The notes beneath the pieces are model-generated. The model saw nothing but the letters and a program-made list of their open reading frames with translations. It made no database searches and was not told where the DNA came from. This document shows positions 30,370 to 42,399 of a stretch of 64,000 nt of DNA, piece by piece. Both the position numbers and the translations under genes were made by a program. Source of the stretch: Mesorhizobium sp. B4-1-4 (lineage in GTDB: Bacteria > Pseudomonadota > Alphaproteobacteria > Rhizobiales > Rhizobiaceae); contig NZ_CP083950.1 in the NCBI RefSeq assembly GCF_006439395.2, forward strand, positions 806,001 through 870,000, in the 5' to 3' direction. Numbering within the stretch: the stretch's first letter is position 1; every line of letters starts with the position of its first letter.

Positions 30370-31501
30370 GGGGCCTCGTTGCACTCAATGGTGACGGCTT
30401 TTTCGTCGCGCCGGGTATCGCAGCTTCGATTGCCTTTTTCATGACAGTCGGCAGGGCCTCGCCGGAAATCTCTCGGCCAGGCGACCAGAAATGCCCTTCC
30501 GGGGCATCACCTTTGATGTGGGCATGAAAGACGTCGAGTTCGAGAGCGAAATGGGTGAAGACATGTGTAATTGTTCCGGCCCGCCGCCATTCGCCGGGAA
30601 AGGGCGCCGCCGCCGGCGTGGTGGCTCCATCCAGCCGTGCCGTCCAGGCGGTGGTCGGCACCTCGGTCATGCCGCCGAGCAAACCTTTCTCCGGCCGTTT
30701 GCGCAGGAGAATGGCGCCGTCCTCGCGCACGGCGACGAAAGCGGCGCCGCGCCGCAACGGCTTGTCTGCCTTCGGCAGGCGAACCGGGAAATGTTCAGGG
30801 TCGCCCGACAGGATCGCGGTGCAATCCTCGCGCAGTGGGCACAGCATGCAGCGCGGCCGGCGCGGCGTGCAGATCGTGGCGCCGAGATCCATCATCGCCT
30901 GGGCGAAGTCGCCCGGCCTTGCTGGCGGCACCATCCGCTCGACATGGGCGCGTATCTCGGCCTTGGCCTCGCTGAGCGGCATTGTGATCGAAAACAGCCG
31001 GGAGATGACACGCTCGATATTGCCGTCCACGACAGCCGCGGGGCGGTCGAAGGCGATTGCCGTGATGGCCGCCGAGGTGTAGGCGCCGATGCCGGGCAGG
31101 TCTCTCAAAGCGGCCTCGGTGTTGGGAAACCGGCCGCCACGCGCCGCCACCAGATCGGCGCAGGCCTTGAGGTTGCGCGCGCGGGAATAGTAGCCGAGCC
31201 CCGCCCAGGCTTTCATCACGTCCTCGGCTGGCGCGGCGGCCAACGCCTCGACATCAGGCCATTTCTCGACAAAGGCGCGGAAATAGGATTTCACCGCCTC
31301 GACGGTGGTCTGCTGCAGCATGACTTCGGACAGCCAGATGCGGTAGGGGTCGGGCCGCACGCCTCGGGCATGGTCGCGCGGCGAAACCCGCCAGGGCAGC
31401 TCGCGATGATGCACGTCGTACCAGGCGAGCAGGCGCGACGCGGTATCGCCTGGCGTTGCCCCATCGGTCTGGGCCTTGCGGGTCTGGTCTGCTGGTGCCA
31501 T
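30362..31501 (-). CDS. mutY: A/G-specific adenine glycosylase
   Basis: 379 residues. The catalytic glutamate is in EVMLQQTTVEAV. The helix-hairpin-helix is LPGIGAYTSAAITAIAF, followed by the catalytic Asp in AAVVDGNIERVISR. The [4Fe-4S] motif C-x6-C-x2-C-x5-C is in CTPRRPRCMLCPLREDC. The C-terminal ~120 residues form the NUDIX-like domain that recognises 8-oxoG. It removes A opposite 8-oxoG. The open frame extends to 31816 over the divergent DUF721 gene, but homologous sequence starts near 31501. Confidence 0.95.
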   Translation of the reverse strand: MAPADQTRKAQTDGATPGDTASRLLAWYDVHHRELPWRVSPRDHARGVRPDPYRIWLSEVMLQQTTVEAVKSYFRAFVEKWPDVEALAAAPAEDVMKAWAGLGYYSRARNLKACADLVAARGGRFPNTEAALRDLPGIGAYTSAAITAIAFDRPAAVVDGNIERVISRLFSITMPLSEAKAEIRAHVERMVPPARPGDFAQAMMDLGATICTPRRPRCMLCPLREDCTAILSGDPEHFPVRLPKADKPLRRGAAFVAVREDGAILLRKRPEKGLLGGMTEVPTTAWTARLDGATTPAAAPFPGEWRRAGTITHVFTHFALELDVFHAHIKGDAPEGHFWSPGREISGEALPTVMKKAIEAAIPGATKKPSPLSATRPHD

Positions 31502-31555
31502 TGATCTTGTGTTGGCCTGGCCGATATCGGGTGAGGTCGTGGCTGGAGAACGCAC

Positions 31556-32056
31556 ATGGCAGGGAAAAGGCCCTTCGGCAATCCCGTTCCGGTGAGCGAT
31601 CTTGCCACCGAGATCCTCGATCCGGTGCTGCGCAAGCGGGCAGGCATCTCGATTGGTCTCGTCCAGTCCTGGGAAGAGATCGCCGGCCCGCGCCTTGCCA
31701 GCCGCTCGCGGCCCGAGAAAATCCAGTGGCCGCGCCGCCTGCATGAAGATGATCCCTTCGAGCCGGCCGTGCTGGTCATCGCCTGCGAGGGCATGGCGGC
31801 GCTCCACCTGCAGCATGAGACGGGTGAGATCATCAACAGGGTCAACGCTTTTCTCGGCTTCAATGCCATTGGCCGCATCAGGATCGTGCAGAAGCCTGTA
31901 ATATCAGGCAAAGTCCGGTCAAAGCCTGCCCTCAGGCCGCTGACCGAGGCCGAAAAAATGAAACTGTCCGATACTGTCGGGCTGATTGAAGATGACGGGC
32001 TGCGCGCCTCCCTGGAAAGGCTGGGTGCGACAATTCTTGCCGGGAGGAAAGTCTAG
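31556..32056 (+). CDS. DUF721/DciA-like protein
   Basis: 166 residues. The N-terminal 100 residues match DUF721 (ISIGLVQSWEEIAGPRLA, and VLVIACEGMAALHLQHETGEIINRVNAFLG). DciA members load the replicative helicase in bacteria that lack DnaC, so a replication role is the best inference. The C-terminal ~50 residues are charged and less conserved. GGAG lies 8 bp ahead of the ATG. It is divergent from mutY across a 54-bp shared promoter region. Confidence 0.85.
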   Translation: MAGKRPFGNPVPVSDLATEILDPVLRKRAGISIGLVQSWEEIAGPRLASRSRPEKIQWPRRLHEDDPFEPAVLVIACEGMAALHLQHETGEIINRVNAFLGFNAIGRIRIVQKPVISGKVRSKPALRPLTEAEKMKLSDTVGLIEDDGLRASLERLGATILAGRKV

Positions 32057-32108
32057 TTCCCACTGGAAAGAGTCACAGGTTTGTCGTTAATCTCGCGCAT
32101 TCGTGATC

Positions 32109-32213
32109 ACCCTTGTCAGGTTTCGCGATTGGATTGGGGACAGGGATGCCTTAATTCGCGCCAACTCTCGCTTTTTCGTGCTTTTGCATTGCAAAATCCA
32201 ACCCTTGTCAGGT
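32109..32213. repeat. Two copies of a 13-bp direct repeat upstream of dsbA
   Basis: ACCCTTGTCAGGT occurs at 32109-32121 and again at 32201-32213, 92 bp apart. The second copy covers the ribosome-binding site of the DsbA-like gene. Confidence 0.7.
32182..32196. promoter_or_regulatory. Perfect 15-bp palindrome in the dsbA leader
   Basis: TTTTGCA-T-TGCAAAA is a perfect inverted repeat with a one-base centre, 25 bp before the start codon of the DsbA-like gene. Its size and symmetry suit a dimeric transcription factor operator. The factor is unknown. Confidence 0.45.
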
Positions 32214-32220
32214 GATTCGT

Positions 32221-32964
32221 ATGAGCCGTTCCTCGTTTGGCCCAAGCTTGTCTCGCAGAAACGTCCTGTCTTCGCTGGCCGCCATTCCGGCGGTCGCCCT
32301 GCTCGCCGCCTGCAGCGACTCCGGCGAACAAGCCAAGGCCGCGGATGTAAAGCCCGCCGATCCGGCCACTCCCGCGAAGCCTGCCACGCCGGCGGCGGTT
32401 CAGGTGCCGGAAGCACAGGGCACCGTCGACATGGCCGAATTGCTGAAGCCAGGCGCACTGCCCGACAAGCAGCTTGGCAAGGACGATGCGAAGGTCACCA
32501 TCGTCGAATACGCTTCGATGACCTGCCCGCATTGCGCGCATTTCGCCGAAACGACCTTCCCGGAGCTGAAGACGAAGTATATCGACACCGGCAAGGCCCG
32601 CTATATCCTGCGCGAATTCCCCTTCGATCCGAGCGCGGAAGCCGGTTTCATGCTGGCGCGCTGCGCCAAGGACAACTATTTCCCGATGGTCGACGTGCTG
32701 TTCAAGCAGCAGGCCAACTGGGTTGGCGTGTCGAACACAAAGGATGCGCTGCTGCAAATCTCGAAGCTTGCCGGTTTTACACAGGAGTCCTTCGAGGCCT
32801 GCTTGACGGACCAGAAACTTCTGGACGATGTGAGATCGGTCCAGAAGCGTGGCGCCAATGAATTCAAGGTCGACTCGACACCGACCTTCTTCATCAACGG
32901 TAAGACCTACAAGGGGGCGATGTCGATTGAGGAAATGTCGGCCATCATCGACCCTCTGCTCTGA
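32221..32964 (+). CDS. DsbA-family thioredoxin-fold lipoprotein
   Basis: 247 residues. The N-terminus has a twin-arginine-like stretch (SLSRRNVLSSL) running into a lipobox (VALLAAC), so export may be by Tat with lipid attachment at Cys. A Pro/Ala/Lys linker (~30-65) precedes the thioredoxin fold. The active site is MTCPHCAHFAE, and the cis-Pro is in VDSTPTFFING. It resembles alphaproteobacterial DsbA2/ScsC-like oxidoreductases that form or shuffle periplasmic disulfides. I start at ATG 32221 because AGGTGA is well placed before it. A GTG at 32212 is also in frame. Confidence 0.9.
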   Translation: MSRSSFGPSLSRRNVLSSLAAIPAVALLAACSDSGEQAKAADVKPADPATPAKPATPAAVQVPEAQGTVDMAELLKPGALPDKQLGKDDAKVTIVEYASMTCPHCAHFAETTFPELKTKYIDTGKARYILREFPFDPSAEAGFMLARCAKDNYFPMVDVLFKQQANWVGVSNTKDALLQISKLAGFTQESFEACLTDQKLLDDVRSVQKRGANEFKVDSTPTFFINGKTYKGAMSIEEMSAIIDPLL

Positions 32965-33024
32965 CATCGGCTCAGCGCTGAGGCGGCGGCGTTTCGGCGC
33001 GGCCCGCCTTTATGAGGCGCGTGA

Positions 33025-36000
33025 ATGAAGTTTTCGCGCCTTCGCCTGCTCGGTTTCAAGTCCTTCGTCGAACCCGGCGAGTTCGTGATCGAACGCGGCC
33101 TGACGGGTATTGTCGGGCCGAACGGTTGCGGCAAGTCGAACCTCGTCGAGGCGTTGCGCTGGGTGATGGGCGAAAGCTCCTACAAGAACATGCGCGCGTC
33201 CGGCATGGACGACGTGATCTTTTCCGGTTCGGGCACGCGGCCCGCACGCAACACCGCCGAAGTCACGCTGTTCCTCGACAACAGCGATCGCTCGGCGCCG
33301 GCCGCCTTCAACGATGCCGACGAGTTGCAGGTGTCACGCCGCATCGAACGCGAGGCAGGCTCGCTTTACCGGATCAACGGCAAGGAAGCGCGCGCCAAGG
33401 ACGTGCAGCTTCTGTTTGCCGACCAGTCGACCGGCGCGCGCTCGCCGTCAATGGTCGGGCAGGGCCGTATCGGCGAATTGATCCAGGCCAAGCCACAGGC
33501 GCGCCGCGCACTTCTCGAAGAGGCCGCCGGCATTTCCGGCCTGCATACCCGCCGCCACGAGGCGGAATTGCGGCTGAAGGCTGCGGAACAGAATCTCGAA
33601 CGCCTGGACGATGTCGTCGGTGAACTGGAAAGCCAGATCGAAAGCCTGAAACGCCAGGCGCGCCAGGCTTCCCGCTTCAAGAACCTGTCGGCCGATATCC
33701 GCAAGGCCGAAGCGACGCTGCTGCATCTGCGCTGGACATTGGCCAAGACTCAGGAAGGCGAGGCGCGCTCGGCGCTGGCGAACGCCACGGCACTTGTCGG
33801 CGACCGCGCCGCCGCGCAGATGAACGCCGCCAAGGAACAAGGCATCAGCGCACATCGTCTGCCTGAGCTGCGCGACGCGGAAGCCGCCGCTGCCGCCGCC
33901 TTCCAGCGCTTGTCGATCGCCAGGTCGCAGATCGAGGAGGAAGCCGGCCGCATCCGTGCTCGCCAGACGGAGATCGAGCGCCGGTTGCAGCAGCTCGACG
34001 GCGACATCGCCCGCGAGGAGCGGATGGTGCGCGACAATGCCGATGTTCTCGAACGCCTGCGCACCGAAGAAGCCACGCTGAATTCCGAAAACGCCGGCGC
34101 CGCCGAGCGCGAGGCCAACACCCGCGCGGCATTCGAACAGGCCGCATCGACGCTTGCACGAAGCGAAGCCACGCTTGCCGCGCTGACCGCCGAACGGGCC
34201 GAGGCCGCCGCTTCGCGCCATCAGATCGAACGGACGCTGCGCGAAACCGCCGAGCGCCGCGACCGCTTTGCCCGCCAACTCGCCGAGGTCGACCGCGAAT
34301 TGTCGGATATCCTCTCGAAGGTAGCCGGCCTGCCGGATCCTGCCGAGAAGCGGATATTGGTCGAACAGGCCGTCGCGCTGCTGGAAGAAGCCGAGGCCGC
34401 GGTGGCGCAGGCCGAGCAGTCGGTCATCGATGCCCGTGCCGCCGAAAGTGCCGCTCGCCCACCGTTGCAGGACGCCCGGGCCGAACTGGCGCGGATCGAG
34501 ACCGAAGCCCGGACGCTGGCCAAGATCCTGAACGCGGCCAGCGGCGATCTCTTTCCTTCGGTGCTGGAGCAGATCAGCGTCGAGCGCGGCTTCGAGACGG
34601 CGCTGGGTGCGGCCCTTGGCGAAGACCTGGACGTGCCGCTCGACCGCAGCGCGCCGGCGCATTGGGGCGAAAGCCAGATCCAGCCTGGCGACGCTGCCCT
34701 GCCGGAAGGGACCAGAAGCCTCGCCAGCGTGGTTCGCGCCCCGGCGCAGCTTGCCCGCCGCCTGGCGCAGATCGGCATCGTCGAAGCCGCCGATGGCCGT
34801 CGGCTGCAGGCGCTGCTCGCGCCCGGCCAGAGACTGGTCAGCCGCGAAGGCGCGCTCTGGCGCTGGGACGGCCTTACCGCCAGTGCCGATGCGCCGACGG
34901 CCGCGGCTCAGCGGCTGGCGCAGAAGAACCGGCTTGCCGAACTCGATGCCGAGGCGGTGCAGGCGACGCTCACCCTGCGTCAGGCCGAGGAGGTGCTGGT
35001 GCAGGCTGAACAGGCGCTTCGCCAGGCAAGCGAGGCCGAGCGCAACACGCGTCAGGCCGGGCGTGACGCCCAGCACCGACTGGACGCCGCCCGCAATGCG
35101 CTGGCCCAAGCCGAGAAAGCCGGCGGCGAGCTGTCGAGCCGGCGCGCGGCTTTGGACGAGGCGCGTGCCCGCATCGTCGACAGCCATGAGGAGACCTCGG
35201 CGGCGTTCGTCGAGGCCGAAATGCTGCTGCAGGATGCACCCGATCTCGGCGACCTGCAATTGCAGCTCGAACAGTCCTCGGCCAATGTCTCCCGCGACCG
35301 CGCCACGCTTGCCGACGCGCGTGCCGTCCATGAAGGCTTGCGGCGCGAAGCCGAGGCACGCACGCGTCGGCTGGACGCCATCGGCGCCGAACGCAGCAAC
35401 TGGCTGGTGCGCGCCGAAAACGCATCGACGCAGATCGCCTCACTCGGCGAACGCAAGGCCGAGGCCGAGGCTGAGCGCGAGCGGCTGGCCGATGCGCCAG
35501 ACGAGATCGATGCCAAGCGGCGCGCCTTGCTGTCGCAACTCACCGAGGCCGAGACCTTGCGCAAGGCGGCCGCCGACCGGCTGCAGGAAGCGGAAAACAG
35601 GCAGGCCGAGTTGGACAAGGCGGCCACAGGGGCCATCCAGTCATTGGCCGAGGCACGCGAGACCCGCGCCCGCGCCGAGGAACGGCTGACGGCGGCCGAC
35701 GAGCGCCGGCTGGAGATCGAGGCGCGCATTCAGGAAACGCTGAACACGCCCCCACATCTCGTCATTCGCCACACCGGGCTGGAAGTCGACGATCCAATGC
35801 CTGAAATGGCCGAGATTGAACGCCAGCTCGATCGGTTGAAGATCGAGCGCGAACGGCTCGGCGCCGTCAATTTGCGCGCCGAGGAAGAGCAGAAGGAGCT
35901 TTCCGACCGGCTGGAGACCATAGTTTCGGAGCGCGAGGACATCATTGAGGCGATCCGCAAGCTCAGACAAGCGATCCAGAGCCTCAACCGCGAGGGCCGC

Positions 36001-36483
36001 GAGCGGCTTCTCGCCGCTTTCGATGTGGTCAACAGCCACTTCCAGCGGCTGTTCTCGCATTTGTTCGGCGGCGGCACGGCGGAATTGCAGCTGATCGAAT
36101 CCGAGGATCCGCTAGAGGCGGGGCTGGAAATCCTTGCCCGCCCGCCCGGCAAGAAGCCGCAGACCATGACGCTGCTGTCGGGCGGCGAGCAGGCGCTGAC
36201 GGCGATGTCGCTGATCTTCGCCGTGTTCCTGACCAACCCGGCGCCGATCTGCGTGCTCGACGAAGTCGACGCGCCGCTCGACGACCACAATGTCGAACGC
36301 TTCTGCAATCTCATGGATGAGATGGCCAAGACCACCGAGACTCGCTTCGTCATCATCACCCACAATCCGATCACCATGGCACGCATGGACCGGCTGTTTG
36401 GTGTGACCATGGCCGAGCAGGGTGTCAGCCAGCTCGTTTCGGTGGACCTGCAGGCCGCTGAAGCCATGCGCGAGGCAAGCTGA
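33025..36483 (+). CDS. smc: Chromosome segregation ATPase SMC
   Basis: 1152 residues. The N-terminal ATPase half has Walker A GPNGCGKSN (~30-38) and SPSMVGQGRIGELI. Two long coiled-coil arms flank a hinge at about 500-620 (LEQISVERGFETALGAALGEDLD...). The C-terminal half carries the ABC signature LLSGGEQALTAMSL and Walker B PICVLDEVDAPLDDHN. SMC with ScpA/ScpB organises and separates chromosomes. The arms are rich in Ala, Glu and Arg, which produces long false open frames on the other strand. It follows the DsbA-like gene by 60 bp. Confidence 0.97.
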   Translation: MKFSRLRLLGFKSFVEPGEFVIERGLTGIVGPNGCGKSNLVEALRWVMGESSYKNMRASGMDDVIFSGSGTRPARNTAEVTLFLDNSDRSAPAAFNDADELQVSRRIEREAGSLYRINGKEARAKDVQLLFADQSTGARSPSMVGQGRIGELIQAKPQARRALLEEAAGISGLHTRRHEAELRLKAAEQNLERLDDVVGELESQIESLKRQARQASRFKNLSADIRKAEATLLHLRWTLAKTQEGEARSALANATALVGDRAAAQMNAAKEQGISAHRLPELRDAEAAAAAAFQRLSIARSQIEEEAGRIRARQTEIERRLQQLDGDIAREERMVRDNADVLERLRTEEATLNSENAGAAEREANTRAAFEQAASTLARSEATLAALTAERAEAAASRHQIERTLRETAERRDRFARQLAEVDRELSDILSKVAGLPDPAEKRILVEQAVALLEEAEAAVAQAEQSVIDARAAESAARPPLQDARAELARIETEARTLAKILNAASGDLFPSVLEQISVERGFETALGAALGEDLDVPLDRSAPAHWGESQIQPGDAALPEGTRSLASVVRAPAQLARRLAQIGIVEAADGRRLQALLAPGQRLVSREGALWRWDGLTASADAPTAAAQRLAQKNRLAELDAEAVQATLTLRQAEEVLVQAEQALRQASEAERNTRQAGRDAQHRLDAARNALAQAEKAGGELSSRRAALDEARARIVDSHEETSAAFVEAEMLLQDAPDLGDLQLQLEQSSANVSRDRATLADARAVHEGLRREAEARTRRLDAIGAERSNWLVRAENASTQIASLGERKAEAEAERERLADAPDEIDAKRRALLSQLTEAETLRKAAADRLQEAENRQAELDKAATGAIQSLAEARETRARAEERLTAADERRLEIEARIQETLNTPPHLVIRHTGLEVDDPMPEMAEIERQLDRLKIERERLGAVNLRAEEEQKELSDRLETIVSEREDIIEAIRKLRQAIQSLNREGRERLLAAFDVVNSHFQRLFSHLFGGGTAELQLIESEDPLEAGLEILARPPGKKPQTMTLLSGGEQALTAMSLIFAVFLTNPAPICVLDEVDAPLDDHNVERFCNLMDEMAKTTETRFVIITHNPITMARMDRLFGVTMAEQGVSQLVSVDLQAAEAMREAS

Positions 36484-36542
36484 GCCGCCGGCCATAGGTC
36501 TTGCGCGACGTGCCGGCTGGCCGGTCGGGGGCGCGGCTTGGT

Positions 36543-38633
36543 TCAGACATAGGTCTTCGGCTCGACAAGATTCTTCATCTGGCGAAGGTAGAAACAATAG
36601 AAGCCGAATGCCGCGGCGAACCACATGAAGGCCTCGCCCATGGCCAGCCGATTGTTCGAATTGCTGAGGATGGTGATGGCGAAGAAGACCAGCGTCGAGA
36701 TGTAGCACGACCATGCGGCAGGAGCGATGAGCTTGGCCCGCATGGCCAGCAGGACCTGCCTGGACGACCACATGTAGAGAAAGGCATAGAACGCCAGCCC
36801 GACCAACCCATAGCGCACCGCTATCTCCAGATAGCCGTTGTGGAAGACGTTGAAGATATCGGGATGATAGGTCCTGTTTTGCCATTCGGTGAGCCAGCTG
36901 GAACTGGCTCCGAAGATCGGGTGGCGTTTCAAGATCTCGATCGCGTCGGCCCACAGCATCAGCCGTTCCTTGGCCGCGGCCGGCACCGTATCGCTCGCGA
37001 TGGCGTGGTCGAAGGCCGATAGCATGCCATGGCTCAAAACATCAGATACCAGGGTCCTGATGAAGACCATGGTATCGCCGGCGGTGGACCAGAAGATGTC
37101 GTATGTGGCGACAACGCCGGCGGCCACGATCGCCAGCACTCCGCCCGCTATCATCAGCTCGCGGCGATGGCCTCGTGCCAGGGTCATAAGCGCCAGCAGG
37201 AGCAGGACGGGCGCGAGCGCAAGCCAGACGCCCTTCGACCGCAACGCAATGATGTTGGCCAGGGCAAATACCAGGACAGCCGCCGACAGCGCCCAGTGCA
37301 GGCTCCTGGCAGTGGTGGTCAGATCCGTTCTTTGCGCCGTGTATGCCATGAACTGCAGCGTGCAGAGGAAGAGGAAACCGGCCGCCACAGACGCGTGAAT
37401 GGAATTGTTGAAAAGCCGCGGTTCCGGTCTGATGCCGTGAAGGATCTCCGAATAGCCGGTACCCGCCGCCAGGGAGACGAGACTGAGGATCATGAACCAG
37501 AGGACGAGCCGCGCTGGCTGCCTGACGAACAGCAAGAGAGAGAAGCCGGTCGTCGCATAAAACGCCGGAAACAGGTAGATGCCTTCGGCGCTGCCCAACT
37601 GGCCGGTGCCGAAATAGACGATCGCCATCCGGATGAAGACATAGGCCGACCAGCCCAGGCATAGACAGCCGACCCATCCGATCAGCGGTTTGCTGTAGGT
37701 CCACAGGTCCATCCTGAGCCAACGGGCGGCTGCAACAGCGACGAGCGCCAGCCCTGCATAACGATAGGTATCGGCCTCGCGCCAGGCCGAGGAGACCAAG
37801 GCGAGAATGGCGAGTGCCGCAAGTACCAGAATGAGGTTGTTGCGCGGCCAGTCGTCCCTGGCGTAGTCCGGGATCTCGCGCGGCAGGGGCGGTCGCAGCA
37901 GCGTGTGATGCAGGCGGCACAGCTGGTCCTTGGCCCGGAACACCGCGGCGCCCCAGCGGTGCGGCCAGGGAAACCGCGCGAATTTGTAGCTGCCGGAAGG
38001 GCCGGCTATGCCTGAGATAGCGCTGCTGGCGCCGAAGCCAAGCACGTTTTGGCGGACCGAATAGACTTTCAGGCCAGTATCCCAAAACCGTTCGAGTGCG
38101 ACGTCCCACGGCACTTTCATCACCGCTAGCGCCGACAACAGGCCCTGGGCACCCTCCCGGGTCACCAGATAGGCGGCGGCCGAACCTTGCGGGCCATGCA
38201 GTGCCCGGCCGATCTCATCGCCTTCCGTCGTCACTACGGTGCGCATGAACAGGCTCATACGATGGTTAGTCAGCTTGATGACGTCGAAATCCGGCACCGC
38301 GGCGATGACGGCCTCGATGCGTCGTCTGGTGTCTTCGCCGAAGAGCACGTCGTCCTCGATGATCAGGCCGTAGGCACTGCCGCTTGCCAGGAGCGCTTCC
38401 AGCGCATGGATATGGCTGCGGTAACAGCCATACTCGCCGGGCAGGATGTCACGTCCGCTCAGTTTGCGCGCGGTTGGAAGATCGATCTCCGTCCAATCCT
38501 TTTCAGCCAGGACGCGGCCGTCGACGGCGGCAATGCGCTGCAAGGTCAGGCCGGACGTTTCGGCGCTGGCGAGCAATTCGCGCCAGCGGCCGGTCTCGCG
38601 ACCGAGGTTGATGGCGAAGATAGGAAGGTTCAT
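36543..38633 (-). CDS. Glycosyltransferase family 25 fused to O-antigen ligase/polymerase-like membrane domain
   Basis: 696 residues with two parts. Residues 1-~240 are a family 25 (LPS biosynthesis type) glycosyltransferase: PIFAINLGRETGRWREL, GEYGCYRSHIHALEALL, and the metal motif IIEDDVLF (EDD at 93-95). Residues ~265-690 have about ten to twelve membrane helices and a Wzy_C-like periplasmic loop, with an Arg in LRSKGVWLALAP (~465), RLMLWADAIEILKRHPIFGASS, and VFHNGYLEIAVRYGLVG (His598). These match the Arg and His considered important in WaaL ligases. The two activities are usually separate proteins. I infer an envelope-glycan enzyme that both adds a sugar and transfers or polymerises a lipid-linked glycan. 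No ribosome site precedes the ATG. Confidence 0.85.
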   Translation of the reverse strand: MNLPIFAINLGRETGRWRELLASAETSGLTLQRIAAVDGRVLAEKDWTEIDLPTARKLSGRDILPGEYGCYRSHIHALEALLASGSAYGLIIEDDVLFGEDTRRRIEAVIAAVPDFDVIKLTNHRMSLFMRTVVTTEGDEIGRALHGPQGSAAAYLVTREGAQGLLSALAVMKVPWDVALERFWDTGLKVYSVRQNVLGFGASSAISGIAGPSGSYKFARFPWPHRWGAAVFRAKDQLCRLHHTLLRPPLPREIPDYARDDWPRNNLILVLAALAILALVSSAWREADTYRYAGLALVAVAAARWLRMDLWTYSKPLIGWVGCLCLGWSAYVFIRMAIVYFGTGQLGSAEGIYLFPAFYATTGFSLLLFVRQPARLVLWFMILSLVSLAAGTGYSEILHGIRPEPRLFNNSIHASVAAGFLFLCTLQFMAYTAQRTDLTTTARSLHWALSAAVLVFALANIIALRSKGVWLALAPVLLLLALMTLARGHRRELMIAGGVLAIVAAGVVATYDIFWSTAGDTMVFIRTLVSDVLSHGMLSAFDHAIASDTVPAAAKERLMLWADAIEILKRHPIFGASSSWLTEWQNRTYHPDIFNVFHNGYLEIAVRYGLVGLAFYAFLYMWSSRQVLLAMRAKLIAPAAWSCYISTLVFFAITILSNSNNRLAMGEAFMWFAAAFGFYCFYLRQMKNLVEPKTYV

Positions 38634-38649
38634 TAAAATTTCGGCCGAT

Positions 38650-38676
38650 CTTATATGGAAAGAGGGAGATGTTCAA
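38650..38676 (-). promoter_or_regulatory. Possible promoter of the GT25-ligase gene
   Basis: On the minus strand TTGAAC and TATAAG are separated by 15 bp, with the -10 only 16 bp before the ATG. The spacing is short. If real, the transcript would be nearly leaderless, which fits the missing ribosome site. Confidence 0.3.
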
Positions 38677-38837
38677 GGCGATACTGCTCAGACCATGTGC
38701 AAAGTAGCGCCCGATTTGCCGCGATTGCGTTGGTTCTACTGGATTTATGGCGTCGTGGAATTGTTAGCCAATCAGCTCAAGGGAAGATCGTGAAGATGCT
38801 CTGGTTCCCCCTGCGTCCGGAACGGATCTTGATCGTC

Positions 38838-38912
38838 TGGCTGGGGCGCCAGGATTCGAACCTGGGAATGTCGGTACCAAAAACCGATGCCTTACCACTT
38901 GGCGACGCCCCA
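38838..38912 (-). tRNA. tRNA-Gln (TTG anticodon)
   Basis: Cloverleaf on the minus strand: acceptor TGGGGCG pairs with CGCCCCA, the anticodon stem TCGGT/ACCGA holds the loop TTTTGGT with anticodon TTG, and the T-loop is GGTTCGAATCC. Discriminator G and an encoded CCA end are present. 75 nt. Confidence 0.95.
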
Positions 38913-38941
38913 ATAGCCATCAGAGTCGCTTGTGCGGCGCG

Positions 38942-38969
38942 TTATTAGCAGAGCAGCCGAAAAGCACAA
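38942..38969 (-). promoter_or_regulatory. Possible tRNA-Gln promoter
   Basis: TTGTGC and TAATAA on the minus strand, 16 bp apart, with the -10 about 30 bp before the tRNA 5' end. Both hexamers are partial matches. Confidence 0.35.
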
Positions 38970-39041
38970 TGCTTATGAGCAGTCGCGGGAACACTCAATC
39001 GACCAGCAGCGCGGTTGGCGGTAGGTGATCCACAAAACGGA

Positions 39042-39368
39042 CTATTCGGACCACACGGCCAACTCATTGCCGGCCGGATCGACGAAATGAAAACGTCGGC
39101 CACCCGGAAACGGGAAGATCGGCTTGATGATCGTGCCGCCAGCGCTTTCCTCCAAATTCTCGCTGTAGAGCACGGGCAGCGGCTTTACCGATGCTTCCGC
39201 GGCATCGGCCTGAAAACCGCCGTCGAGGCCTTCGGCAAAGGCTGAGTAGGTCGGCCCGTAGTCGGTGAACGACCAGGCAAAGGCGGCACTGTAGAAAGCC
39301 TTCACCCGGTCCAGCGTGCCGCTGGTCGCCGGCATTTCCAGATAGTCGAGTTTTCCATTCTGTTTCAT
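39042..39368 (-). CDS. VOC (glyoxalase/bleomycin-resistance fold) family protein
   Basis: 108 residues: KLDYLEMPATSGTLDRVKAFYSAAFAWSF at the N-terminus and RRFHFVDPAGNELAVWSE at the C-terminus, the beta-alpha-beta pattern of VOC proteins. The E and H that would bind metal are partly visible, but the enzymatic activity is unknown. The ATG at 39368 has AGAGG ahead of it. It is divergent from ppdK. Confidence 0.88.
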   Translation of the reverse strand: MKQNGKLDYLEMPATSGTLDRVKAFYSAAFAWSFTDYGPTYSAFAEGLDGGFQADAAEASVKPLPVLYSENLEESAGGTIIKPIFPFPGGRRFHFVDPAGNELAVWSE

Positions 39369-39591
39369 GAGGTACCTCTCGTTCCCTTTATGTTCTAGAC
39401 ATCGAACCGTAAGGTGGCAAGTCTTTTTGCCGCATGCCTCGGAAGGGCTTTTCTTAATCGATTGTAGCGGCCAGCCGGCTTTTCCGGCGCTTGCCTTTCG
39501 CACTGCAGCATCATATCGCTCCAAAGTCGGACACGGGCGGAACTTTCCGTTTCGCCAATCTTTCCAATCTCCTGCAACCGGAGAGCAAAGC

Positions 39592-42270
<2,679 letters not shown>

Positions 42271-42399
42271 GCCGGTCAGGCTCTATCAAAGCTTACGGTT
42301 TTGTATGAAAACTCACGCGAACGTGCTGACGGCATCGCGTAATCTCGACATTGTTCCTGCCCAATTTGCAGGCGGCCCGCCAATTGTCTTCGGAATCAG

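Noticed and set aside
33448..35331. 627-codon open frame on the minus strand inside smc
   Set aside because: It mirrors the Ala/Glu/Arg-rich coiled-coil codons of smc, which has intact Walker A, signature and Walker B motifs on the plus strand.
38838..38912. tRNA-Gln as an integration site for a mobile element
   Set aside because: No integrase gene and no direct repeat of the tRNA 3' end was seen on either side; neighbours are ordinary chromosomal genes.
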